Positions 11,190 to 21,360 of a stretch of DNA of 36,938 nt are shown piece by piece (positions within the stretch are counted from its first letter, which is position 1; each line of letters opens with the position of its first letter). The notes under the pieces were generated by a model that was not told the DNA's origin, did no database searches, and saw only the letters and a program-made list of their open reading frames with translations. The stretch is taken from NCBI GenBank assembly GCA_022497145.1, contig MU386035.1, forward strand, positions 1-36,938. The letters are read 5' to 3'. The stretch comes from Rostrohypoxylon terebratum (taxonomy: Eukaryota > Ascomycota > Sordariomycetes > Xylariales > Hypoxylaceae). The position numbers and the translations under genes were made by a program.

Positions 11190-12445
11190 GAATACTTAGC
11201 AATTCAGCATTATACGTGGCGTTTGGGACCTGGGTTGAGTGGATATACATCCAATGTCTTCCTATTGAAGACAAGATGTTTAACTTGAATACCTAGTTTG
11301 CTTGTTGGGATACGTTGTAGCGATCTAGCAAATTGGCATTGCATCCGAATATATACCAACATTTAATATGGACAAGTTGGCTCCGCGCTGAATTAGAACG
11401 TCGTGTGAATAAAGTCGCTTTATGGTCGTGTTACGAGATCTGATATCTGGGGCAGCATTAAACACAGGTGTCCAAGGTTCTTAATAAGACGGTAGAGGAT
11501 GGGACCTGTGTTGCCTGTAAGCATTTACCAGCATCCCTCTAGATGACTCTTTACTTGTACTCTGCATTTATATTAATGTCAACATGTATGGATAGTCGAA
11601 GGATGTCATCGTTATATTCGGTCGTAACAGTCTGATCGATATTGTTACCTAGTATCTTACATAGGAATCAGACACAACTAAGTGACATTACGTTTAGTAA
11701 CACAACTTATGTATAACTAATAACAGCAAACATGCTTCACGTATCTATGTATAATACTTCTAGTCTTGGTCGAAGAGGAAGTACCCGCGTCTAGATACGA
11801 TCCTACAAGATAAGGATTATACCACCATCGAACATAGATGCGCAAACCTGCTGAGTCAATGGCAAGTCACTCCTACGAAGAAAAGGGGCCACGACGACGA
11901 CGACATATAATACGCTCTTATATACACCCAGCAATACCACCCCACGGATCTAGAACCCCCCATCGTCGCGTCTCGCAAGAAAGGAACGTGCTTCGCCAGT
12001 TACGAACACCATACCCCATGAAGCGTAAACGCCGAAACACGTACACCACCCTCTCGTCTCTAACCTAACCCACACGCGACCAAGGAATCTTCCGAGGGCG
12101 ACAAAAATTTCTTCAATGTCAACACTTGCTATTATGTACTAGGTAGGTGGTAGGTTAGGTACTAGGTAGACGGCGCCCTTGTGCCTTGAGGCTAAAATGC
12201 AATGGCGGGTCCCAGCAGAGACCCAAAGCACCGCTAGACTCTAGTAGCAATAGCAGCAAGCATGTATGTATCCGACCTCCCAGTCCCATCCTACGTCATG
12301 TCCCCTTCCTTGCGGTTTAACCCAACCCAACCTAGCCCAGCCCTCGCCCCCCCGCATCGACGCGCACGTCGAATGAAACTTTTTCCGGGCGCCGGTTTTC
12401 ACCTGCCATGCTTGGACCGAAAGTAGAAGGGGACACCGATGGTCT

Positions 12446-12488
12446 GGGGATAGAGGGGAGAAGAGGAGGAGGGAAGGGGGGGGGGAGG
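12446..12488 (+). other. G-run tract with G-quadruplex potential
   Basis: Repeated G3-G4 runs end in ten consecutive Gs (12476-12485). The runs are close enough to permit a G-quadruplex on this strand. It lies in the gene-free region, near a C-rich stretch (12320-12356). No function is shown. Confidence 0.5.
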
Positions 12489-15472
12489 ATTCAGATGCAA
12501 GCCACCCGCCTGCAACTCTATGTAGGTCCGCCCTCTTGTTCGAGCCTAGGCTATTTATTTTCTTCTTCAGAACTGGGTCTCGTGGGGAGCACAGCTGGGC
12601 TGGGTGAAGGATCCCGCCTGCCTATCCGAGTAAGCATACTAGGACCTAGGTAGTAGGATGCGCTGCGATAGCCTTTTTAGGAGCGTTAAGTCCGGAACAG
12701 GAACTGGCGCATTACACGTTACGAGGTATCGGGGCTATCAGGCTATCTGGGATTCTGGGAGACGCATGTGATAGGGTATGTAAAAAGGCCTTAGCATTCT
12801 TTGAAGTTACTTTATAAAAATTTTCTGTGACGATGTCACAGTAAAGTATACTGACATTCGCGACTACACTAGAGACGCGGTTCGTGATCATGTGAAGTGG
12901 AAGGCTTCTTCGACTAAAGAAATGCGTGATCCGCAATTGTACAACTTGACTAAGTGCTAAGTAAGAGAAGAGAAACTATGTGTCATCGGCAAAGTTCAAG
13001 CAATAGACGTGCTAATAGTTTCGGGCAAGAAGAGGTAGATCCGCTATCATAAACTTGGCTTGCGATTGTCGATTGTCGATATCTTACGATTCTTTACAGC
13101 TCAACCGCGTCAATATAAACCGACGAGAGATGAGATGAGGGGTTTATGCGGTGAGAAGCCTGGTACTATGTATGCAGACCAGCATACGCAAATGTGATAT
13201 GTCGCCGGGAAAATGGGGGATCGGGAGGGGAATTGTGATCAAGATGTACGATACCTAGGTAGGTAGTGTGTACGATAACCTGGGGACGATTTCTTTCTCT
13301 GGCTTCAACGTCCCTGAATCGTCAGGAGGGAAAAAGCAAGACAGGCGTTAGTATGTCTTAGTTGAGTTTAACTCCCGCGTATAGTATCGGTATTTATTAT
13401 TGAGAGATAGAAAATCGGGTGATGCCATAAGAATGGCAGGGCTTTATTTTTCGGTAGACGATCTCACAACCGCCAAATGCCGACAGGGCCATCGAATTGG
13501 ATTTGACAATTTGCTGCTAGCCTCCGTAAAGATGGTGGTGTGGGGCCACGATGTTTTATTGATCGACTGTTTGCTGATGAAACATTGTTAGCTTGGAGCT
13601 GTGATGAGATTGGTTAGACACCTATATTCCGTCATCGTCTCCCGCACTGGATAACAGACCAGTCGTAAAGCTTTTGCGGGTGAGATATCGCGTGCTTTTC
13701 GAACCAACCAGCCAGGCAGCCAGGCCGGTTTAGTAAGTTACGGTAAAGGGGAGACGGCGGAGGGCGTATCCTCTTCCTCGCCGTATCTCGCATCCCGCAT
13801 CTCTTTCTGAAGGGAATTTTTGCCCCCAAGTGAAAAAAAAAATAACCAGTCAGAAAGCGTCGTTTTTTTCGGAGTGATCGCGAGCCCTAGTCGTATATAA
13901 AATGGATATTATTTCTTAAGTAAGAGCCAGACTAGGCCTAGCGGCACTCGTCGGGCAGTGATCGACTATGCGAGTTGAAATTTACTGCTCGTTTATTGGT
14001 TGTAGACGTGCTGCATGACTTTTGCTGACTCCGCTCAACTCCACATAGATTGCCGTTGTTCGCCCTGGAATCGGCTCCTGTATTCTTGTCCTGACCAGTG
14101 ATAGTTTGGCATTCTTCGATACCTGGAGTAGAAGGATGGATGTACTGTACATCGCCAATGCCAACCTTGTCCAGTCGCATCGATGATCATCAAGGCATTA
14201 AGGGACTGCCCCGCGTTGGGTCTATCCGATACTCATTGCGATGCTGTCATGATGAGTATGGATGAGAATTGATATCTCCTCGCCAGAAATAGTAATATCG
14301 GTTCAGAAGGCCGTTTTCCTGCAGGTGAAACATTGAGTTGTCATAGAAGAAGGCTTGAGCTAAGAGAATAGTACTACTAGGTACTACAAATTGATATGCA
14401 TGTCTCGGGTGAAACAAGAATCAGATATGAATACCAGGTACGATGGGTAGAAAGAGAAGTCGGAAGTCTGAACAAGCTCAAGGAATGTATATGATCTCCT
14501 GATCGAGCAATGCTGCGTTATCACAGTACATATAATGAGACCCTATTCATCAGCGTGCATACGATGAAGTCTTCTTAGGTGTGTTAGCTGTTGGAGTATC
14601 ATATAACAAAACCGGTATACTATACTACCGTACGGATCGTCTTGTTCGTCTTCACATTCACTAGGTACATTCCCCTAAGGATGGCCGAATTCTAGATGTC
14701 GATAATGGCGGCACCGGTAAATCTTTGTGCGTAGTAGTCTCCATGTTGTGTGGGGGTTTCGTTGAAGATTTCAAGATCTCGTATAGGTATAATATACATG
14801 AGAGGGGCAAATAGGAGGGTCATACAAGACCGAGGAAAAAAGGCAGGACAGAAAAAAATGATGCATGGAAGAACCTTACAATTACATATAATGAGTCGAC
14901 TCTTATTGGCTGGCCGGGGAGTATCGTCCACAGCTAGAGACATTAATAAATTTGTTCCGTCGATCATATATTGAGTCGTTGGAGATGCCCATAGACATAC
15001 AAGCATACAGTATACAGCATAGCTAGCGCGGCATACTGCGAATGTTGGATCTCCTGATCTGTCGTTGTTGGTGTCGTTGGTGTTGCTAGTTAAACTGACC
15101 GGATGGTAAACTTGAAAGGATAGGCATCCGGTCGAAAGTAAGCAGGATGAGCTATTTTGATCTATTATTACCTACCTAGTGACGCGTCTTCACGCCCCCA
15201 CAGGTTGTGTAATTGTAAGAAATCAGATCCATGGATACCTATGTTGAAATGTTGAAAGCGACGTAGGCGACGTAAGTAACGCAACGCAACGCGAGGAAAC
15301 GGTACCTAGATTCTAGGTAACGGCGATAGTATTCGGTTTTGGCCTTGGCTTAATAGCACTCAAGTTGTCCGGTACGACGATTAAAATGCCATGTCACCCG
15401 TCTGCCCGTTCGACGACAATGCCAAGCAGCTTGGAAGCTGGGGAGACTCGCCAAGTCTCAAGTTTTAGGGAG

Positions 15473-15508
15473 ATGGACAAGAGGGACAAGAGGGACAAGA
15501 GGGATAAG
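15473..15508. repeat. 9-bp tandem repeat, 4 copies
   Basis: Unit agggacaag in four copies; the first and last each carry one mismatch. The neighbouring frame is not a believable gene. Confidence 0.9.
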
Positions 15509-16099
15509 AGATCTTCAAATCCACAAAGTTCCAGTTCTCGAGCATCAATGGATTGGCCGTTGACGCTTCTAAGTTGTTTTGCTGCTAGTACTAGCCTAGG
15601 CTGCCAGGCTGCTAGGTATCATTCATATCGTCAAGTACTAGAGTGCGCATAGCCGCGTGCGTTAACGGCGAGAAGAGGACCAATGATATTCAACGGCTGA
15701 GGTGCTGATGGCGGATATTTTTGCAAGTCGCTTCTGAAAAAGGGGTCGCTGGTGCACGTGTGTACATAGTAGTAAGAAATATGTCAGGATAGATTTATGG
15801 AGAGGGGAGAGGGTTAAGGGATTTTAGGGACTGTCGTACTAGATATGTAGGGATTAGGGGGGGCTAGGTAGTTAAGGTTGAATTGACGAAGGAACTCCGA
15901 CGGGTAGCATCTATCGCAGTTACCTCAGTGTATTGCTAAACACTCCATCAAAATTAAAAAATTCAGCGGGCACGCTAACAGAAATACATCTTGTCCGCCC
16001 AACATAGTATCCATTAATAGTAAATCTTCCAAGTCGTATCACATGCACTCCTACTAGGTAGTCAATGTATTGGTATGGATTATGGATTTAGTTATTATG

Positions 16100-16129
16100 G
16101 ATTCTAATTCTGATTCTGATTCTGATTCT
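16100..16129. repeat. Hexanucleotide GATTCT repeat, 5 copies
   Basis: Five GATTCT units, the second reading AATTCT. Noncoding. Confidence 0.9.
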
Positions 16130-16630
16130 AAGGATATCCATACGAATGAATATTCAAACTTTTATTAGAGATTCCAGCCACTGAAAAAAAAAATACAGTC
16201 TAGTGGCCGAATAGTGCCCCCCGAGCCCCCGAAATAGTGCCTTGCATCTATGGTAGTACAATACATACATATATGTACAACGTAAACGTATTCCGACCTT
16301 CCCGCCCGCGCACGTTGAGGCTTTCCGTCGTGCTTTACCTACCTGGGCTACCTGGCTACCTGGACATATGCCATAAGCTGCTACCAGAACATTTACAGGG
16401 CTAAATGTATCGTACCTGCCGGTAGACCTCAGGTAGGCTGGCAGCTGGTAGGGTTACGATTACAGGGTTCCTACAGGTTGGAAGCAGAAGGCAGCACTGA
16501 GGTACCTGAATCAAAAACGTGCTGGTTTGTACCTAGTGTAATAGCCTGTAGGTTTGTAGGTTTGTACAGTACATGTAAATTTCTATTCTCGCGCAGGCAT
16601 GTGCGATCCTAAGATGCTTGTACCGTCGTT

Positions 16631-16644
16631 TGTACCTAGGTACA
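16631..16644. repeat. 14-bp perfect palindrome tgtacctaggtaca
   Basis: The 14 bases equal their own reverse complement. It is the cleanest example of the TACCTA/TAGGTA motif that recurs across the intergenic DNA. About 750 bp upstream of the AcrB-like start. Confidence 0.9.
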
Positions 16645-16828
16645 TAATCTACTTAGTCGATCGCGGCTATTCTACATGTATCTATGGTACAATACTACCG
16701 TACAGTTTACATAGTACTAGGTACTAGGTAGACATGGTACAGTACCCAGTACCCGTGACCCTTGGCCGATGCTTTCGTTCACGTTGAACCGTTGTACTGC
16801 TTTTTTGTTCCTTTTTTCTCCCACCAAG

Positions 16829-16868
16829 CATTTCAAGCATTTTGATTTCCGACCATTTCAAGCATTTT
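16829..16868. repeat. 15-bp direct repeat in AcrB leader
   Basis: catttcaagcatttt occurs at 16829-16843 and 16854-16868, a 25-bp period. It is followed by TACGCTT/CTACGC-like short repeats around 16930-16965. It lies in the presumed promoter or 5' leader of the gene at 17393. Confidence 0.85.
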
Positions 16869-17392
16869 CCGTCTTGATCAAATAATCCAATAATTCAATT
16901 CCACGATCTTGAAATCTCCCACATCTACACATCTACGCTTTTACGCTTCTACGCATTTACGCACCCGAGTCCCTTACGGATTCAAGGTAATTCTCTCTCT
17001 CTCACATCTCGGGTTGCAATTTGATATTATTTATTTATTCTTTTATCACCTTGCTTACGGTGAACCTAAAGAGAGTATTTTAAAACATTGTCCGTTGAAA
17101 AATAAACGTCCCTGCGCATGACGGCGGCAATCCTCGAAAAACGTTCCTTTTCTTCCTTCGCCTCGCCCTCCTCCTCGCCCTCCTCTTCCGGAATAAACTA
17201 GAAAACCTCCTATGACTTCCAACTCGGCACGATCTGGAAAGTTTAACTTCGCCTCCCCTCTGTCCTTTGGTCGAACCGGCCCCCTTCAATCCGTCGGAGG
17301 AAGAAAATCAGGTGTTGTGTAGTCCTCGTCGCCTTCGGTTGACTGGCTGGCTCGGAACAAGCTTCTGGGTCGGGTCAGCACTACGCGAGCGT

Positions 17393-20305
17393 ATGCCTCG
17401 CGCTTCAGCATCGGCAAAGCGACAGCACGGTGCCTCCAACCAGCGCGATACTAGACACGAGAATGGCCTGGTAGGTCCTGGAAAGCGCGTGTCTGACCAG
17501 AAGACTCTCAACCACCTGAACGGAAACGGAAATGCGAAGCCGCCCTCCGACGATGCGGCTATACCCCCTGTTCCACTGACACCTCCACCCTCTGCCAACG
17601 GCTACTCCAAGCAATCCGTCGAGATGCCTGCAGAGAACAGGATTACTGAGTCCCTGAGGAGAGGCTCTCTTGGTGCCTATTCCGAGTCCTCCTCATCCGA
17701 GTCTTACCATTCCAATCTCGGCAATGGTATCCCCGAGGAGAACCATCGTCGGATCGACGTCAATGCTACCAAGAACTCTAACGTACACCGTGACCCCGGT
17801 CCTCTTGGCGTCGACTTCGCTCTCACCGTCCTACGGTCCTGCCCTCTGCAAGATACTATCGCCATTCTCATCATTTTGATGCAGATCCCTCCTCTTGCAT
17901 TGTCCGGCATTTACGTGTTATTCACCCTGCTTACCTTCGTGACCAGCAACGGCCTGACCTTCAGCGACGTATTCGAGTGGAACCTAGGCGCACCCTCCCT
18001 GGCAACTGTCATCTGTGTCGACGGCATCGTACTTCTGATCTGGTTATTTCTATGGGGTCCAATTCAACACGTTATACTTGATCTAGCGCAGATGGTCATC
18101 GCCCTCGGGTTGGGTGGCGGGTCGAGCTCAAGAGATGGTGGATCCATGAAGAATACTCTCATCTGTTTAAGCATGATCCTTCTCTCACACGTCTTGCGTC
18201 ACACCAAGATGAAATACTCCCCCATAGGATATCTTCTAGGTTCGAGCCGATTTATGACCCCGGACTTCGATGACCCGCTGGAATCTCTCGAGTCTATACG
18301 TGGCTACGATAGAGTCCAAACAGGTTGGTTCGGCTGGGTCAAGAGCATACTGGCCATCCATATTCTAACACAGGGTCTTGTAAAATACATACGCGATTGG
18401 TATTTGAGGCGGGAACGGCGTGATATTCTGGCTCAGAATGCCGCCGATCCCGAGGCTGGAAAATCTTACACCGCAGAAAATGAAGGCGGATTTTCGACAC
18501 CGGATAGCGACACCGCTTCCCTTCAAAATTCAACAGCGTTAACTACAAAAAAGAAAAGAAAACAAAGTGCCCAGATCCGGAATCGACAACCGCTATGGGC
18601 AGCTTTAGCGAGCACAAAAATTGTCGTCGTGAAAGAATACGAACTTACTCATGCCGCAGCAGAGTCCGTAGGGTCGAATGCTACTGACATTCATAACCTG
18701 GGAAACGCTCCATTCAACACTCAGCCTGGCCAAATCTGGATCACCTACGTTGGGTGTGACGAAGTCTGCTTCAACACTAGCAACTTCATGGATACCCCGG
18801 AACCTACGGTTTCCCAAGATGGAACGAGAATCGACTTCGCCAAACCTTTCTATGTTCGAGTCAACAATGCGGTTTGGCAACCCACTAGGATGGTGCCTGT
18901 GCAGGATTTCGAAGGGGATCGCAGTCACGGAACTCGATGGAGTGGAGATATTTACGGGCTTACTCCTATGTCGAACTACGAATGTGAATTTGTCAGCACG
19001 ACGACACATGAGGTTTTGTTTTCGACTAGCGTGAGAACGACCCAAGCCAAGTCGGCAGACGTAGACGTCAGCACTACGAAGCCTCCAAGCCAACGATCTC
19101 TAAGACCTGATTCGCCTATCACGACCCTCAAGACGTCGATCGCGGCAGCGGAGAGCAAGCTAGCTGAGGAGAAGGCCCGTCAGAAGGCGTTGCGGAAGGA
19201 GTTTCATCGGAAGGCGAATGCTATGAAGAAAGAGAACGAAAAACTTTCTGCGGCTGTTCAGTCAGCCGGCACGGGTGATGATAAGCTACGCCAGAAAATC
19301 CAACAGAACACTACCCAGCACAAGCAGGCGGAGCAGGCTATTACTAATGTGGAATCGGAACTGAAGGAGCTCGAATCGGTCCCTGAGTCGTTAAGGTCTG
19401 CCTGGAAAGCTAAGCAGGCGGCGTGGGCGAGCGAGAAGGCTAAGTATGACGGTGCTGTCATTGCTTTCAAGGGATTCAAGTCAACTGTCGACCGCGGAAT
19501 TAAAGGACTCCAGGAGGAAAAAACCAGCCTTCAAGCCAAACGAAACAAAATCAGCAATCGAATTGCCAAGGTTGATGGGGAGCATGCACGTATCGCCGAC
19601 GCCAATGCGCGCGGCCTTGATGAAGCAGAACGCCGACGACAAGCCCGGGAGACATACGAAAACGACATAGCAAAGGTAGAGCGCAATTTGATTGCCAAGA
19701 TCAATGAAGCCGACCTTGCTATCTACAACAAGGAGCAAGAAAACATGTCCCTCAAAACGCAGTTGGATTCGCTCCATACGCAGCAGCAGGCAGCGTATAC
19801 TTACGCAGCCTCCTACGAGTTTCCTGATACCGCCGCTCCCTTCTCATCGCCAGGCCCCTCACCCGCTCCCCAAGGACCTGCAACTAGCACAGCAACGTAC
19901 GAGGCGACGGCTGCCTGGAACAATCCCCTTTACAACCCGAATCTTTGGGGGCCCTCCCCTCTCGGGCCGGGATTCGTGCCGCAGGGAACTGCAGGTTCGA
20001 ATATTCCACAGCCCGGAACCAAAGCTAGAGGCCGTTCGTCGTCGATGCTTAGTGATGTGTCCGGCTTCACGCAGAGCAGCACTGCTGAGGACGAGGGAAA
20101 TACCACTCTTCCTACGTATTCTCACGTCCGGGACGGGTCCGAGTTCTCGGGTTATTCTAATGTTCCTCTTGGTCTCGAATACCCTACACCTACTGGACCT
20201 CGAAGTGATATCAACGGCGAGGCCGTGAGTGATTACAGCGGTAGTCCTAGTGGCGGCAGTGCTAGAACGGGCAGCGATAGGGATCCGATGAGCCCGGCTT
20301 TCTGA
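17393..20305 (+). CDS. acrB: AcrB-like ubiquitination-network membrane/coiled-coil protein
   Basis: A single exon of 970 residues. In Aspergillus nidulans, AcrB is a membrane and coiled-coil protein linked genetically to acriflavine resistance and to the CreB/CreD ubiquitination network. The layout here agrees: a basic, low-complexity N-terminus (about 1-150), then hydrophobic spans around residues 152-185, 203-235 and 253-268 and another near 314-333. A globular region (about 400-560) follows, then a long charged coiled coil (about 576-800, e.g. ESKLAEEKARQKALRKEF) and a Pro/Ser/Gly-rich tail. I chose the ATG at 17393 because the N-terminus MPRASASAKRQ resembles what I recall of homologues. 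The frame stays open 42 codons further upstream but without an ATG. The -3 base is C, a weak context. The assignment rests on recalled family architecture, not a search. Confidence 0.8.
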   Translation: MPRASASAKRQHGASNQRDTRHENGLVGPGKRVSDQKTLNHLNGNGNAKPPSDDAAIPPVPLTPPPSANGYSKQSVEMPAENRITESLRRGSLGAYSESSSSESYHSNLGNGIPEENHRRIDVNATKNSNVHRDPGPLGVDFALTVLRSCPLQDTIAILIILMQIPPLALSGIYVLFTLLTFVTSNGLTFSDVFEWNLGAPSLATVICVDGIVLLIWLFLWGPIQHVILDLAQMVIALGLGGGSSSRDGGSMKNTLICLSMILLSHVLRHTKMKYSPIGYLLGSSRFMTPDFDDPLESLESIRGYDRVQTGWFGWVKSILAIHILTQGLVKYIRDWYLRRERRDILAQNAADPEAGKSYTAENEGGFSTPDSDTASLQNSTALTTKKKRKQSAQIRNRQPLWAALASTKIVVVKEYELTHAAAESVGSNATDIHNLGNAPFNTQPGQIWITYVGCDEVCFNTSNFMDTPEPTVSQDGTRIDFAKPFYVRVNNAVWQPTRMVPVQDFEGDRSHGTRWSGDIYGLTPMSNYECEFVSTTTHEVLFSTSVRTTQAKSADVDVSTTKPPSQRSLRPDSPITTLKTSIAAAESKLAEEKARQKALRKEFHRKANAMKKENEKLSAAVQSAGTGDDKLRQKIQQNTTQHKQAEQAITNVESELKELESVPESLRSAWKAKQAAWASEKAKYDGAVIAFKGFKSTVDRGIKGLQEEKTSLQAKRNKISNRIAKVDGEHARIADANARGLDEAERRRQARETYENDIAKVERNLIAKINEADLAIYNKEQENMSLKTQLDSLHTQQQAAYTYAASYEFPDTAAPFSSPGPSPAPQGPATSTATYEATAAWNNPLYNPNLWGPSPLGPGFVPQGTAGSNIPQPGTKARGRSSSMLSDVSGFTQSSTAEDEGNTTLPTYSHVRDGSEFSGYSNVPLGLEYPTPTGPRSDINGEAVSDYSGSPSGGSARTGSDRDPMSPAF

Positions 20306-21360
20306 CAAGATTGACAAGATGGTCCATCCTTGAATACTTCGGTGTAGCTAGTGTGCGTTTTATCAGAATCAAAAGTTGAGAGTCAAAAGTTGAGGCCCTG
20401 CAACAGTGGGTGTTCAATCTCGTCAGTCCAGACTGATTGGGTTGGATGATAGGCAATGCGAAGTTCTGTTCTTTCACTCCAGCCCCTTTTTCCGGATTAC
20501 CCTTTTGAGTAGTGTGATATGCAGGTGATTGGTGACTCCTTTTGTGAAGGAAACGCCAAGACAGATTTTAGCTTAGGTAAGTAATATTCCGTATGCGAAT
20601 TTCGTATGTGTTACTCTTTGCAAAGCCGGGCATCAGGGCAACCGGGCATCATATGCATCACATGGTGGGTATCTCATCTTAATTTGGATTTACCTATGAC
20701 TCAGCACGAGCGTCACGCATGGTCTTTATTTCTGTTGCTTCTCCGTGCCGCTATTATGAAGAAAGCTATACTGTATGGTGGTTAATAGTACAGCATACAG
20801 CATACGGCAATAGAAAACTACTAGGTAGAAAAGGAGTGACGATGATTATGTGGGTACTAAAATTATGTCACCCATACACCCTGACACCCAGGACCCGGGT
20901 TCCAGTTTCCAATTCCAGGGTTTGGTCTCTATTAAATCATCCACCGTCCGAGCAGAGATCCCGCAGAGATCCCAGCAGTCTCTCAGCCACGCCGCTCACG
21001 CCGCCAAACCAGAGCGGAATTCGACTGTCCCGATAAATCCGAATCCCGCACGCCCAAAGGTCTTGCTTGTATTATTCTACACCCCAACTCTTCGGGCTCG
21101 TAGCATTCATTATTATACATCTCGCCTCGTTACTTTTTTTTTCTACTTTTCTCCACGTTTTTTTCCAATCCCGAGAAGTAGAACGGGAATCGCCGACCTG
21201 GATTCCGTCTATAGTCTTGCATTGTGCGCCCACCACTGCCGAACGGGGCGTGTCTCGTTTGGCGATACATGCCTACGTCGTACATATATTGTAAGACTTA
21301 ATTACTTACATACTACTTCTTTAAGTCACTAATTTACTTGGCGCACGCCTGCCTGGCACA
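20306..21360. other. Intergenic region, promoter of the Zn2Cys6 gene
   Basis: About 1.05 kb holding the AcrB-like 3' flank and the promoter/leader of the regulator. There is a CTACTAGGTAG motif near 20820 and T-rich tracts at 21125-21172, common in fungal leaders. The overlapping open frames at 20719-21332 have no recognisable domain and look like chance frames. Confidence 0.6.

Larger units (their letters stand above)
11131..17392. other. Long gene-free region (about 6.2 kb)
   Basis: I find no convincing coding sequence on either strand. All frames are short (at most about 105 codons) and low in complexity or random in composition. The region has many simple repeats, a G-run tract, and many copies of TAGGTA/TACCTA, for example near 12140, 13257, 15170, 15303, 16336, 16631 and 16712. 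From about 16800 it becomes pyrimidine-rich and leads into the AcrB-like gene. That part probably contains the transcription start and one or more leader introns, for example a GTAATT donor near 16987. No similarity to a transposon ORF was recognised. Confidence 0.6.

Noticed and set aside
14692..15006. 104-codon minus-strand frame with hydrophobic stretches
   Set aside because: No signal peptide, domain or splice partner, and the opposite strand is also open. It looks like chance in the gene desert.
20719..21332. Overlapping frames upstream of the Zn2Cys6 gene
   Set aside because: Two frames are open at once over pyrimidine-rich leader sequence, which is typical of chance frames.
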